NCBI GenBank assembly: GCA_036583965.1
Contig: JAZBQD010000019.1
Coordinates: 4,255,530-4,319,529, forward strand
From: Prunella strophiata
Taxonomy: Eukaryota; Chordata; Aves; Passeriformes; Prunellidae
Length of the DNA stretch: 64,000 bases
Direction of reading: 5' to 3'
In this document: positions 46,701 through 58,674 of the stretch, piece by piece
Position numbering within the stretch: the first letter of the stretch is position 1
Layout of the letters: each line of letters starts with the position of its first letter
Translations under genes and position numbers: made by a program
The notes under the pieces: model-generated
Told to the model about the DNA's origin: nothing
Databases searched by the model: none
What the model saw: the letters and a program-made list of their open reading frames with translations, nothing else

Positions 46701-49700
46701 ATGCTCAAAGACTTGATTCTTTTTGGGGGTGAAGAGACTGTGCCTGCAGTATGACCTGCAGGAAGGAATCTTCCTGTCCATGGAGCTTCAGCCTCCAAGC
46801 TGTGCACAGAGGTTCAGGTGGTTGAGTTTGTACCACAGACTTTGGAGCAGTGAGCTCTGGGTTCACAGGTGGCTGCTCTGAGGCCTGGCAGTGCTGGCTT
46901 CTAGCAAGTCCTTTTCATTTGACATGTCTTAGAGTTGTAAATTTGGATTATCCACAGCTCTTGTGCCAGCACATGTCTGTGCCAATCATGGGCTGTAGTC
47001 CTGGTTTAGCTGCTGCACTTGAGCCCAAGGCTGGTCCTCCCTGCAGGTCTCTCAAAGGCTGTGGATCCACTCACACACCCATATGTAAAATTATGAGTTT
47101 CTTTTTATCTCTGCCCATCTTTCCTGAGTGCACAGGAATTTGTTTTCCCTTTGGATGCTGTCCCACTCTGCAGCATTACTCAGTTCTACTGCTGCAGGTT
47201 ATAATGTCATTAATCCCTTGTGCTGCCTAATCCTTCAGTTAACATGACTTCACTTTTCCTTTCTCTCATGGTAAAATTTTGGTGAACACAGTAGGTGTGC
47301 AAGTGGTTTGCTGAGTGTTTGGGGAGGAGTTGGGTCCTTTCCTTTTTGGGGTTTTTCTTGTTAATATTTCAGGATGCCTACGTCTCCTTGACCACGGTTA
47401 CTGTGACAATGCCACTGGATTAACTGCCGGTGCATAGCTCTTAACAAAGGAAATCTCCCAATAGTTAAAATGTGTGAAATTGACTGTGCTTTTTTGTTTG
47501 TTCTCCGGGTGTCATATGACTGAAAACGACAGTGTCTAAAGATTAAATGCAGCAACACTTTCCTCTGATCCTTTGTGGCCTTGACATTAAAACCAGACAA
47601 AAATTAAGCATGTTATCTACCACAGCCTTTGTACAGGAAAATTCAGATCACTATAAAACAGGAATGGACGTTTTTGCTCCACAGAAGCCCATATGAAAGG
47701 GTAATTTATGCCTTAACCTGTTTTTATTTATTTATTTATTTTCCCTTTTTAATCACACGTGTTCTTACCTGTAGACTTTGTGAGATGATAATGTGGTTCT
47801 CTCCAAGAATAATTCATTGGTTGTTAATTGCCCTGGAACTTTATTGGAATGTAATAAAGCAATTAAGTCTTTTAATTTTGGTAATACTTTTGGAGACGCT
47901 TTAAAAATTTACATCATTACCTTTTCATAGCTTTATACAAACAAATTTTCTGTGGCTCTTTCACTTGAAAAAATGAACTGGTTTACTGCTTTTGGTGGCA
48001 CTGTGGATCCCAAACTGAGAATTCCATCCGTGTATGTTTGTCTTTAAGGCCATGGTAGGTGAGGAGTGTGTAGGTGCCATCGTCTGCAAGCTGGATATGC
48101 ACAAAAAGATGTTCCGCAGAGGTTATATAGCCATGTTAGCAGTGGATTCCAAATACAGAAGAAAAGGAATTGGTAAGAATAGCCTTTTTTCTTCTTTCTT
48201 CCTTAAATCCTCTAGCTGGGATAACTGGAGCTGTCATAAAGATTTAAGCTGAACTGAACTTCAGGATGGTGCTTTGTGTGTCATCCTCGCCTTACTCAAC
48301 CACACGAGCTCCCCAGTGGCTTTTCTGATTTTGTTAAAATAACCTGAAATGCCCTGTGAGGTTCACATCTGGGATCTGATAAGGCTAAAAAGAAAGGCAG
48401 GCAGCAGCCCCTTACCTCTGCCTCTACCACTGCCAAATAACAAGTGGGAACTGCTTTGTGGTTTTATGTGTGCCCTCATCACTGTATTTCCATGTTGTGT
48501 TCAGGCTCCTTTTTTACAGTGAACTTACTTCCTGACTTCCCCCTATAAATTATGCATATATTACCCATCAGGGAGAGTGTATGGAGCTCATTATTGTATT
48601 AATCAGGGAAGAAAAATAGCTGTGTGTTGTTACTTGAATGATTGAAATGGAGATCTGTTTTGTTGAAGAGGTACGTGGTAAAGAAATCACTCTTAGCAGG
48701 GAGTTTGCCCTTTCTCATTAATCAGTTTTGCCCTGGTGAAGGGATTTTCATTCTAACTCCAGTTAGCCAAGTTGGCTTAATTAAATATCTGTTCTTATGG
48801 AACTTAATTTTTTTCCTGCTGGTTATTGTGAAATTACATTATGTAAGGTATTTTTAACTAAATGTAGACGTCAACTCCAAAGCTTAGAACTGTGCTTCAC
48901 CACTCATCCACACTGAACAGCTCATGCTTCTGTGATTAAAGACAGAAAATTACTTGCAATCAAAAAATACAGTGATCCATTGCAGAATGTATCATTGTGT
49001 TTGCTTTCTTCCAGAAAAAACCCTCCAAAAAAACACATTACCACGACTGTTCAAGCATGTGCAGATTTTTTCTTTCCCCAGTGCAATTCAAAAGCCATTG
49101 TTGGCTTCTGTAGTGGAGCAGAGGAAGAGGATACTGAGAAATCACTGTCTCTCCTTTCCTTTTAGCTGAGTCATGAAGGAGTCTGCCATAATTTAATTGC
49201 AGGTGCTTGGATTCAGAAGTAAATAAGGGCTAATGCTGTTATTATGAAGATCACTGCAAGAATTTTCCCTCACTTTAGTCAGTTGGTTAAATTAGAATTG
49301 CATACATAGAATTTATCTTTAAAGCCTTGCTTACTTTAGCATTATATATGTTGACTTTTTCCTACATTTGCCACCTTGCTGTTTCTCAAATCTGCTTTAA
49401 ATGTAGAACAGTTTTATCATCACATTCAGTGAAAATCTTAATTGATTAAAGTTTTGAGAATATTTTAGAACATTCTGTAGATTCCTTGGAGTTTTTTTTC
49501 CTTTTCCATAGCCTTCTTATGGAAGTGAGATTTATGCAATTTCACTGAACAGCAGTTTTTTCCACTAATAACTTTGAAATCAACTTTCAATTTCACCCCA
49601 ATTCTACAGACAGGTAGGGATATTACATTTGTAGAACCATTGTGAAATAGATGAAAAATAATGATTGCAAAATTAAACTAATGCTTGACTGAGGGGAAGG

Positions 49701-52700
49701 GATGGGCTTCAAGAATATTATTAGATACTAGCAAACCCAAATGGGAGTAAGCCATAAAAACAGTGGTTTCATAAGTTCTGTTACTAACAGAAGTATTTGT
49801 TTTAGTAAGAGGAAATTCCCATGGAAGATGAATGTCCTTCAAGTACATGCCAGCAGATTTTGACTTTAAATGCAACAAAAAGGAATGAATCACATCTTGG
49901 AAGGTTATATTTAACACCATGTTGAGCATAGCAGCCAGTTTCTAATATCCTTGTGTTACAAGAATCTTGCACTTGAGCTGAGTCTCTGGATAACTTCACA
50001 GATTATTTTAGTGTTCAAACTTGAGACTGCAGCTTGACTGCAACTCCTTGTTTTTCTTTCCTCCCTGCTTTCCCCAGGTGTCATGTCATGTAGGTAGCAC
50101 ACATTAGTCATATATAAACTGGCATTTTTGTTTTGCACTGCAACTCTGACACTTACTGAAATCTGTGTTTCAGGTACAAACTTGGTTAAGAAAGCTATTT
50201 ATGCTATGGTTGAAGGAGATTGTGATGAGGTAAGATTTTATAATCAAAACTTTCATAATCTAAATGGTTTGCACTCTCTTGTATGTGGATTAATTTCACA
50301 GGTTTTTCTTCTACAGGACTTTTTTTAGGTGGGAAATAAGTTGGTAAGAAGCTCCTTTATAATAAAAGGGAAAACAGCCTCTAAAAAAAGTATGGCACAA
50401 ATAGGAGATGAACTAAATTTCTAAATTTAGTTCTAATTTAGAAATTTCTAATTTCTAAATTTACCCTAAGTGCTGAAATTCAGCAATTTACCTTGTGAAG
50501 CTGCCTCAGCCTTCAGCTCAGGCCCATTTTCCTGCAAGGGCCCCAGCTGGAGGTGCAGCTGAGCAGTGGGATGAGCATGTCCTGTGTGGCCCTGCCATCC
50601 CTTCAGAGTACACCCAGAACAGTGTGTGCTGTGCTGCTGCAGAATGTGGATTTATCACAGCCACTCATCAGCCTGTTCTGACACTGCACAGAGCAGGGCT
50701 GCAGTGGGTTAGCACAGCAGCACAGACATGAAAGAGGGACTGAATCACTGGCAAACTACAAGTTGTTACTCTTTCACCAGATTACTGTTCCTGCTTTTTT
50801 AAAAATATAAATACATACATAAAGCAACTTTATTGTTAATGTGCCTTGTTTAACTTGTGAGGAACTCTCCCTGCATCCATCCATCCTCCTTCATCAGGTT
50901 TTCTGTCCCTTTAACTTCCAGCTCCTTGGCACAGTGCAGTTGTTCCTGATATGTGAGCACTGTCATTTCAGTGTGTCACAGTTAATGAGCCTTTGATCTC
51001 TCTGTTATCTCACTTCAGCTGCTCCCTCCATTGTCCCACTACCCCGTGGGGAAGTTTTTTATGCAAAGCTACGATTGGTGTCACAGGACTTTTGGCACAC
51101 ACTCGAGTTTATTTTTCCACTTGTTGTGTTTCTCCTCCTGCAGCATCCCTGCCTATGCTCTGGCTTTATTCAGTTGGGAGGTTTATTCTTCCCCTCAGAT
51201 CCCTTCATGCCTCTGCTTGCTGGTGTCTTCTTCCCCCTCACCTTCTAATTTATGTTGTACTCGGGCAGTACACTGCAGTCTGTGATTTTTTTTTTTAGTT
51301 CTTTATTTTGGCTTCTTTCTTCTATCCTGGTTTCTAAAATGCTTTCCTCTAATCTCTTTTACTACTTGTCTACACTGAACTAATCAAGGAGAGGTTGATT
51401 GGTTTGTTTTCCCCATTGTTTTCCATTATGGTTTTGAGTTGATTTCCCATTTCTAGAATAGTCAAGATTTTGAAACAAATTGGTACATACTTGAGGATCA
51501 GGGTTCCAGTGTTCACACCATAGCTGCAGAAGTGAGATGCAGAGAAGGGAAGTGAACTACCCACTGTTATTAGAGAGTCAGGAGTAGAACTGGGTGTTTC
51601 TACTCAAGCTCTGAGTTGCAGTAATTACTGTATAATTTCTGAATGTCTGTGTGCTACTCCTCATGTAAATTCATTTCTAGATTGGACTAACAGGTGACCT
51701 CTAACAGTAACCTCTTCTGTGTCTGTCTTTTTCCTCTACCACTGTCACATTAATCCAAGATCCCTTTTTGCTGTTTTTTTAATCTCCATAAACATGAAAT
51801 AAATGTGATAATGGTTGCAGGTTTGCAGTGAGGTCTCATTAAGTGTTAGTCACAGATTTTCCTCTCTGGTGCTGTATAAATGCTTTTGACCAGGGGCAGA
51901 GGGCATTTCTCAGATTCTGTCTCTTTATTCAAAGGCACTACAATTCAGACTCCTTGAATTGTCTGCTGGATGGAGGCAGCCATGGTTTTGGAACTGCTGT
52001 TTGTAGAATGATGATTCTAAACTCATCCCCCTGCTTTTTGGGGGACTTCTGCACCAGCTGAGTCTTGTGCTGGCACTAAATTTTGAACTGGGAGCTCTTT
52101 GAGGAGCATGGAATACAAACAGAGTATTTTACTGATTTTTCTGCACCATTGTTTGAGACACACCCACACTTATTTTTATTTATGTTGTTCTTTTCTACAC
52201 ACAGGTTATCCACAACCAAACAATCAATGTTTTTCATGGTTTTTTTTTTCTTTGCCACCAAAGGCAAAGAAAAGGCTTGTTCCACATACCCAAAATGGTG
52301 CAAAATAAGGATGTTGATTACTTGTACTACATGGTGGAGTGCTGAGCTTTCAGATTCTGAGCTTTTCAGAATCTGAAAAATCCAACTAGGCACCCATGAA
52401 AAGCTCTGCTTGACTCTTGGGTCTCACCAGTTTTCCACAACAGTTGTCAGGAGATCAGTTTCTGATTAATTGATGCTTAAAGCTCATCAAACACAAAGTA
52501 GTGCATCACAATAATTTATCTGTGTGAGGCATAGAAATAGTTTTAATCATCCCTGCAGCTTTTAAGGTATTTTTCTACATCTTTTACTAAAATCAGAGCC
52601 CTGATGAAAATAAAAAGATACTGCTTTTTGAGATAAGATGGAGTGCAATTAAAAACAAAATGCTATTTTCTGAAACTTGCTTGGAATAGGATTAAAAACA

Positions 52701-55700
52701 TGAATATGCAGCTGTGGGTGTCGTGAAAAATTTCCAAAGGCTGCTTGGAAACTCTTCCCTTCAATCTAATTATGGAATAGATGCAGTAAATAGACTTAAT
52801 TTTAATAATTTGTGGCATATAATCTGATAAATGCCTCACTCAGTGTGTTGCTTTTCAAAGTATCTATCACAGGTTTGGCTTTGGAGGTACCAGCGTTGAG
52901 TCCTGAAAAACAAAGGATTTCTACAACACCACAGATGAAAATCTTGACAAATCACAGCTGATGGGTGGCATTTCAAAGCCTGCTGCAATGTTCTGGTGTT
53001 TAAGGACATTTTTTTCCCCCTGTGAGCTGTTTTAGTGGGAATACACCAAGGCAGGCCTATGGAATGAGTGATTTACAGTGGCCAGCACCCTGCCTGAGAG
53101 GCAGCTTCTGCTGGGTGCAGAGTCTTCCTCAGGGCTGTGGAAGATTTTCTCTGGGAAGCTTTCTCTGGGAGTGAGTGAGTGAGGAGGTGAATTGACTGGA
53201 ATGGAATCTGTGTGCAGGGGAGGAGCTGGCCATGGAGCTGGCCATGGCCTACATTAGAATAGAAACCAGGGAAGTGATCTGGTGTTGGGGGTGGGTGCTT
53301 GAACCAGAAATAACCTTCAGGCCTGGAGAAAGAACTCACAGCAGCTTCCAGCTGGAGTGTCTGCATATAACGTTACAAAATTTAGGCATCTCTGATTTGT
53401 ATTTTTTTTTTTTTTTTTTACCTTTGTGACTTTCTCAAGTATTTGATGTTCATGAATTCTGATATTTGGGGTAGTGAACTGTAATGGGCTGAGTTTCCAG
53501 TGGATCACAGTGATTTAGGATAACTCTGGGCTGGTTGCATAGAAAAGGTGAACTCTGAAAATAAATCAGGTGAAGGTGAATAGTTCTACTTTCAGCTCCA
53601 CAGTTTTGGAAATATTTTTCTTCCAGTTTAAAAAAGAAAAGCATGTGCTGACTGCAGCAAGGTGGGTGTCTGGCTGCTTTTTATACTGTTTTTGCTGGCA
53701 AGCAATTTCCCAAAGTCTACAGCTGAAGACCATCCTGTGGAACTGTTACATCCCTTAATTACAATTAGAAAGGAGGAGTTCTTCATATGCAGGTTTTCCA
53801 TCTGTAACAAATGACTGAGGAATCTGCATACAATCCATTCACTTCATATTACTGAAATATTACATTATTTCAGTAATATGAAGTGAATGGATTGGTAAGT
53901 AATGGTAAATAATGAAAGTAAGACTCCAGTAAGTGTGACTTCAAAGACCTTTTTCAAACAAAAATGTAGAACATGAAAGGGAGCTACAGAGTCTCATGGG
54001 ACTTCCCACTGGAACTTCAGGGTGATTTTGTTTTTGACCACACTAGTAGGTGTGTCATTTTAGTTCAGCCCCACACTAGTAAAAATGAACTGTGTATTTT
54101 TATGGAATCCTACTTGAAATCATTACATTACTGATATTTTTAGTTTCTCCTTAATCTACAAAACATAAAAAAGTATGAACTTTAGATTTTGGGTAGTGCT
54201 GGTCTTTGAAAGTTAAGGCAGTTAAATTGATTAAGGACACTGGACAAGCCCTCATAACTTGAGACTGATGATCTGTCAGACTTAAAAGTAAGAATAGCAA
54301 CCTCCTCTGAATGCTGAGAGGACTTTCTTCATTTGATTTCGCTGTATCCATTCTGTGACTTGGGTTTTAAACTTGAGTTCCTTCAGAACTTGAACTGAAG
54401 AAGCAAGAAGGCTTGACCACTCCAGTTGGCTTCAGTTCAGCAATAAATTAAATGTGTGAAAATGTAGCAACAAGGAACATTGCACTCCACTCTTAATATA
54501 GAAATCTTTTTGCTTCTAAACCAAGTTAATATTAGAGTTGAGCTAAAATGTTAAGTTTATGAAATTTAAGATAAAAGAGAATGTCACAACCTTCAGAAAG
54601 TTGCAACTTGAGCAGAAAATGTTGGTAAATCTAATCAGAGCTTTGCTGCCCTTCAGGGGGGGTGTTGCTGTGTTATCAGAGGATTTAACAGGCATATGTG
54701 TACAACCAAATCAACCCACAAGAGCAGAAATAAATGTAACAGTTGAAGGTTGGGAGCTTGATTGAACATCTCACACAGGAAGAGATGCCTTCTTCACCAA
54801 AGGAAGCTAATGAAATCTGAATAAAATATGCCTGTGTTTCCTTTTCAGATAACAGAAACATGTCTTCAGCTGCAGTATGTTGAGATCAGGGAATTACTTT
54901 TCATTGTGCTGAGACTTCCTTAGCAATACCAGAGCAAATCTCTTGCATTTGCTTTCAAGATGAGCATTCACTCAGGTAGTGGGATTCCAACAAACCTGTA
55001 TTTCAACATTTAACCACTCCCTTCAGCTCAATCACCTGCAGTGCTGGAAGTGTTTTAGCATTGCCAGGTGTTGGTGCTTGCAGTTGAATAGAGAGTTGTT
55101 ACATCACTCTGCCAGGTTACTGAACCTTTGAGAGAGTGAATGCCCTTGGTAGCTGAGAGTTCAAATAAATAATCCTCTGCACAGATCAGATTCCTTCTTT
55201 GGCTTCAGTGTTTTGTTTAAATTGGAATTAAGGAGTTGTACAATGTGTAGAAGATAGCCTTCTCCAGCAAAATGATGGTGCTTCCATAATTTCTTACAGA
55301 TGAATAGTCACCCATCTTAATGGATGAAGGATGTTAGGAGTACTCCATCAGCTCTCAGGACTTCTAGTAATGTTCTGGGGAGTGCCAAACAGAGAAATTC
55401 AATCTCTCATTCTTGTCACAAAACTAAGAATTGAATTAGGTTCTCTTAAGTGTGCAGCTGCAACACTGCCCTGCTGTAATTTGAGAACTCTGATGATTAA
55501 TATTTCAATGTGTGACTCTTAGTTCCTTTTTGTAAAACTAACTGTTTCCAAGTCTTACATTGTTCACTGGGTTGTTATCCCCAGCTTTATTGTTCTTTCA
55601 ACATCCTTACACTGAGAAACTCAGGTGGAATTGCTCATTGGAATGTGGCAGCCAGTGGTTAGACTGGTCACCTCCAATAAGATTTAAAAATCCATTTAAT

Positions 55701-57299
55701 GTATATATTTGTCTCAAGTTTCAGGCTACTCTAACCACTGGCTGCCTCCCCCTTTCACACTGGCCTAGCCACTCCTCAGACTGCAGAATACAAACCCTGT
55801 GGAGAGAAAAAGGAAAGGTTTTCTGCCAGGTGGCTTTGGAAGGAGCTCAGGAACCAGCCTTGAGAGCTGGCAGGAGAAGCCAGGGGAAAGGGAGTGGGAA
55901 TGTGTGCCTGAAGGAAGGGAGGCCACAGAAGCCATAAAGTTGATGGACTTTAACTGCTCTGCAAATCCAGGCTGATATTTTGGTCCTGTATTTTCATTCT
56001 GTGGTCTTTCTACAGTGACCATCAGCTGCTGTTTAATGTGTGGATGTTCACTATCAGGGGTGTATGGAGCCCAGGCCTTGTTAGTTCAGCCCCTGTTCTT
56101 GCCAATAGGGAACCTTAAATAATTCAGTTGGACACCAGTAAAGAGGCAGAATGAGTTTTTATTACATAGAGGTGATGCAGGGCTTGTCAGTTATGGCAGA
56201 GCTCTGCTCAGTGCATGTGGAGAAAAGAGGGAGAGAAACAATTCTGAAAAATTCTGAACTTTTGTGGTTAATGTCTTGTTAAGGCCAGTATAGTTTTTTG
56301 CCTGTGCTTGAGAATTCTGAGATGATTTTGAGTCTTAATTTGGACTACTCTTGGACTTGGGTTTGCTCTGAGTTATTTCTGATGGGTCTTTCTGCAACTG
56401 GGATCTTACCAACAGAGGGGGGAAAAATATGGAAAACTGCTTAATCTTCTGGTGTGCACTGTCATTTGAGTTTAGGGTATTTGCTGGTACCCAAGTTGAT
56501 TCAGACTTGGAGCATCCTGGGATAGTGGAAGGTGTCCCTGTCCATGGCAGGAGGTTGGAACTGGATGATCTTGAAGGTGCTTTCCATCCCAGAGCACTCT
56601 GTGATTCTTGTGTTGAGCACAAATACTCACTGCAAATGTTGGGTCTGACAGCTGTTATCAATTCACAGCTTTTATCTACATCTAACTCCAAGGAATCAGG
56701 AGTCAAAGATATTTAATCATTGAATCCTCATGTGTCAAGTTCTTGTGACATGCAGAAGTTCAGTTACTCATTCTAAGTATGTTTTGGACCCTAACCTGTT
56801 TGGTAGCTGGGGTTTTGGGGGAGGATGTTTGGGATTTGTTTGTTGATGTGTTTTTTACCCTTGTTACAAGGTGGTGAACTGAAATACTGTTTACAGCCAA
56901 GAACTAAAATTTTGAACGTTGTTTACAATTACAGTTGTGGATGAACTGCTATATTATATTTTTTTTAATGTGGGAATGGATGCTTAATGTGGAAATATTG
57001 CTTAATTAAGTAAAGATAAGAAGAAATTAATTCCATTCATTGCTAACAAACGTACCTTTAAATAAAACTTTTGGAATTGGTTCAGCTAATCAGGTACTTG
57101 CAACTGCCAACTAACACAACACACTTTTTTTCTTTCTTTTTCTTTCTTTTCTCCCTTAAAGGTTGTATTGGAAACAGAAATCACAAATAAGTCTGCTTTG
57201 AAACTTTATGAAAACCTTGGTTTTGTGCGAGACAAGAGGCTGTTCAGATACTATTTAAATGGAGTGGATGCACTGCGTCTGAAACTATGGCTGCGTTAG
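39778..57299 (+). CDS. NAA30: N-alpha-acetyltransferase 30, NatC catalytic subunit (four coding exons)
   Basis: Catalytic subunit of NatC (with NAA35 and NAA38 as family partners). It acetylates nascent proteins at the ribosome whose initiator Met is followed by a hydrophobic residue. The join 39,778-40,719, 48,049-48,172, 50,174-50,229, 57,162-57,299 is 1,260 nt and gives 419 residues. Residues 1-265 are low-complexity (Gly, Ser, Ala, Glu, His and Pro runs). A GNAT domain spans about 268-419, containing [16 protein letters not shown], the acetyl-CoA motif RRKGIG (351-356) and the ending LRLKLWLR. All introns are GT-AG, with phases 0, 1, 0. The ATG has a strong context (G at -3, G at +4), and [10 protein letters not shown] matches the mammalian start as I remember it. 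The human protein is about 362 residues; the extra length is in the disordered N-terminus. Confidence 0.97.
43700..43798 (+). mobile_element. CR1 LINE 3' fragment, plus orientation, in intron 1
   Basis: CCAGTGGAAGGTGTCACTGCC, then GGAGGTCTTTTCCAACC and AAAACCATTCTGGGATTCTG: about the last 100 bp of a CR1, same strand as the gene. Confidence 0.9.
45596..45619. repeat. Long poly-T run in intron 1
   Basis: About 24 consecutive T between CTGG and ATTCACACAG. It may be the tail of a retroposed sequence on the minus strand, but no body is recognisable. Confidence 0.85.
48049..48172 (+). CDS. NAA30: NAA30 coding exon 2
   Basis: 124 nt, entering in phase 0 and leaving in phase 1. It encodes residues 315-355 plus the first base of Gly356: [16 protein letters not shown], then [11 protein letters not shown] and YRRKGI. 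It carries the central beta-strand of the GNAT fold and most of the acetyl-CoA binding motif. Acceptor TTTAAG|GCC, donor ATTG|GTAAGA. The fourth-from-last motif residue is Lys, where I recall Asn in mammals. Confidence 0.96.
48173..50173 (+). other. NAA30 intron 2
   Basis: A 2.0-kb GT-AG intron (GTAAGA...GTTTCAG). AT-rich unique sequence, no repeat recognised. Confidence 0.92.
50174..50229 (+). CDS. NAA30: NAA30 coding exon 3
   Basis: A 56-nt exon that completes Gly356 and encodes [18 protein letters not shown] (357-374). This is the helix after the acetyl-CoA loop and the turn before the next strand. Acceptor TTTCAG|GT, donor GATGAG|GTAAGA, leaving in phase 0. Confidence 0.96.
50411..50432. 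repeat. 10-bp inverted repeat in intron 3
   Basis: AACTAAATTT and AAATTTAGTT are separated by CT. The next 30 bases repeat related TAATTTAGAAATTTCTAA words, giving a local AT-rich palindromic cluster to about 50,463. Confidence 0.85.
52348..52378. repeat. 13-bp perfect hairpin in intron 3
   Basis: TTTCAGATTCTGA (52,348-52,360) and TCAGAATCTGAAA (52,366-52,378) flank a 5-nt loop GCTTT. Confidence 0.92.
53831..53894. repeat. 29-bp perfect palindrome, 6-nt loop, in intron 3
   Basis: Arms 53,831-53,859 and 53,866-53,894 are exact reverse complements, with loop TTACAT. The outer ends read CAATCCATTC and GAATGGATTG. Pairing stops sharply at both outer ends. In the NAA30 pre-mRNA this would form a 29-bp uninterrupted stem. 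Confidence 0.95.
55647..55746. repeat. 17-bp perfect inverted repeat in intron 3
   Basis: GGCAGCCAGTGGTTAGA (55,647-55,663) pairs with TCTAACCACTGGCTGCC (55,730-55,746) over a 66-nt AT-rich spacer. It is not part of a recognised transposon. Confidence 0.93.
56500..56612 (+). mobile_element. CR1 LINE 3' fragment, plus orientation, in intron 3
   Basis: TTGGAGCATCCTGGGATAGTG, then GAAGGTGTCCCTGTCCATGG, TTGGAACTGGATGATCTTG and CACTCTGTGATTCTTG: the last 110 bp of a CR1 with the TTGGAACTGGATGATC block intact. Confidence 0.93.
57162..57299 (+). CDS. NAA30: NAA30 coding exon 4 (C-terminus and stop)
   Basis: It encodes residues 375-419, [20 protein letters not shown] followed by [14 protein letters not shown] and [11 protein letters not shown], then TAG at 57,297-57,299. 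It holds the last GNAT strands; the N-x-x-A-x-x-LYE-x-LGF block is typical of the family. Acceptor CTTAAAG|GTT follows a strong pyrimidine tract. Confidence 0.97.
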   Translation, partial: VVLETEITNKSALKLYENLGFVRDKRLFRYYLNGVDALRLKLWLR

Positions 57300-58674
57300 G
57301 AGAGCCCATCCCAGCCAGCAAGCGACGTCCCAGCAGCGCAGAGTTGTCCTTTGCATGCAATGCAATTTGTCCCAAATTGCTTTGCAAGGTGGACTTTAGT
57401 ACTTCCCATGCAGCTCTTAAACCTGTCAGTGTCCCATTGAGTGTCGCACACATTCGTTGCACTTTGGCATGGCGCATTTGTTCCGAATTAAAGCCGATTG
57501 TCTCAGACTCCGAGTCCTTTTGGTACCAGCCAGATGTGCCAGGTGATAGCCAAGAATTGTTCATTCATTTGCAAGTCTGCTGACTCTTTAGGACATCCAC
57601 ACAGTGAACGTTTTATCAGAGAAAAACCTGGACGGGAACGCCGCTTTTGGTTCCCGAAAATTCAAAATAAAGCCAATGTAGATTGTAAAATTCTATAAGT
57701 ATACTAACATTTCATACAAAAATTGCCATAGTTTTCTGGGGAAGAAGAAGAAAAAGAAAAAAAAGGCTTCAATTTTAGGTTTTATTTTTCAATATTGAAT
57801 TTTTTCCATTCTTAAATATTGGTACCTCAGTGATTAGTGAATGAAAAAATGTATTGTAGGGTGGGGTGTGTGTTACAGCGAGTAACCATTAAATTGCGTC
57901 TGCCAGTGCCTGTATAGATAAGTATATTTGTCTTCACCTCTAAGTTTGGAGTGCATGCTTTTATTCTTTTACTTTCTTCAGTTGTCTTTGCAAGGAAAAA
58001 AAAAATCTGCTTTTATTTAAATTCTGGATTTGATAATAAATTATTTCAGATTTTTATAATTCGGATACTTCTCCCAAACAAGGGTTTGGAAGGCCCTTCT
58101 TATAACAAGAAGTGTAAGCTATTTTGAAAACCTTGAGTAGCTGCTAAAAGAACCTGGTGGCACCAGTGAATCTCTGCTGGGTTTGGATGCACTTTTGTCA
58201 TTAAAAGAGTGAGGGACTTCTTTTAAAAGAAGATATAGAAAATTAATGTAAATTGGTATGATTTTTATTTAATCAAAATTATTGCTAGAAGCTCTGAGAA
58301 ACAGCTATTTTAAGATAGTTGGAACAATTTTTTTTCAGATTCAGATTGCTTTGCTTCAGTGTTCTAAAATGCTTCAATCTTTGGTTCTTGGTCTTGGAAG
58401 TGAATTTCAAGGTGTATCACATTCATTTTCAGCTGCTCTCATTTTCTCAACTTACATGAGCTAAATTATCAGGGGATTCTTTTCCCCTCTAAAATCAAAG
58501 CAGCGGGGAAGGAATTCTGTCTCTTTCTTGCATTCACTCTTGCTCTGTTTCTCTTTTTTTTCTTTCTTTATTTGGGCTTACATAGGTTTTACCAATACCC
58601 ATCAATTTTTTCAGTAATGACAGCGTCGAGGCTTTCTTGTTCCGTGTGATTCCATAGCCCAGGTCTGTGAATCA

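Larger units (their letters stand above)
40720..48048 (+). other. NAA30 intron 1
   Basis: A 7.3-kb GT-AG intron (GTAAGT...TCTTTAAG). Mostly unique AT-rich sequence with one CR1 fragment at about 43,700 and a long T run at 45,596-45,619. A TTTATTTATTTA run lies near 47,722. No additional exon was recognised. Confidence 0.9.
50230..57161 (+). other. NAA30 intron 3
   Basis: A 6.9-kb GT-AG intron ending in a long pyrimidine tract (57,123-57,158) and TTAAAG. Four perfect short inverted repeats and one CR1 fragment are listed separately. A GC-richer patch at about 50,480-50,730 contrasts with its AT-rich surroundings. No extra exon was recognised. Confidence 0.9.

Noticed and set aside
53831..53894. 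MicroRNA precursor
   Set aside because: The stem is perfectly paired with a 6-nt loop. Animal precursors usually contain bulges and larger loops, so I report it only as a palindrome.
57287..57583. 98-codon plus-strand frame overlapping the NAA30 stop codon, and a 106-codon minus frame over the same bases
   Set aside because: They begin inside the last exon in another frame. Nothing supports translation, and the sequence is ordinary 3' UTR.
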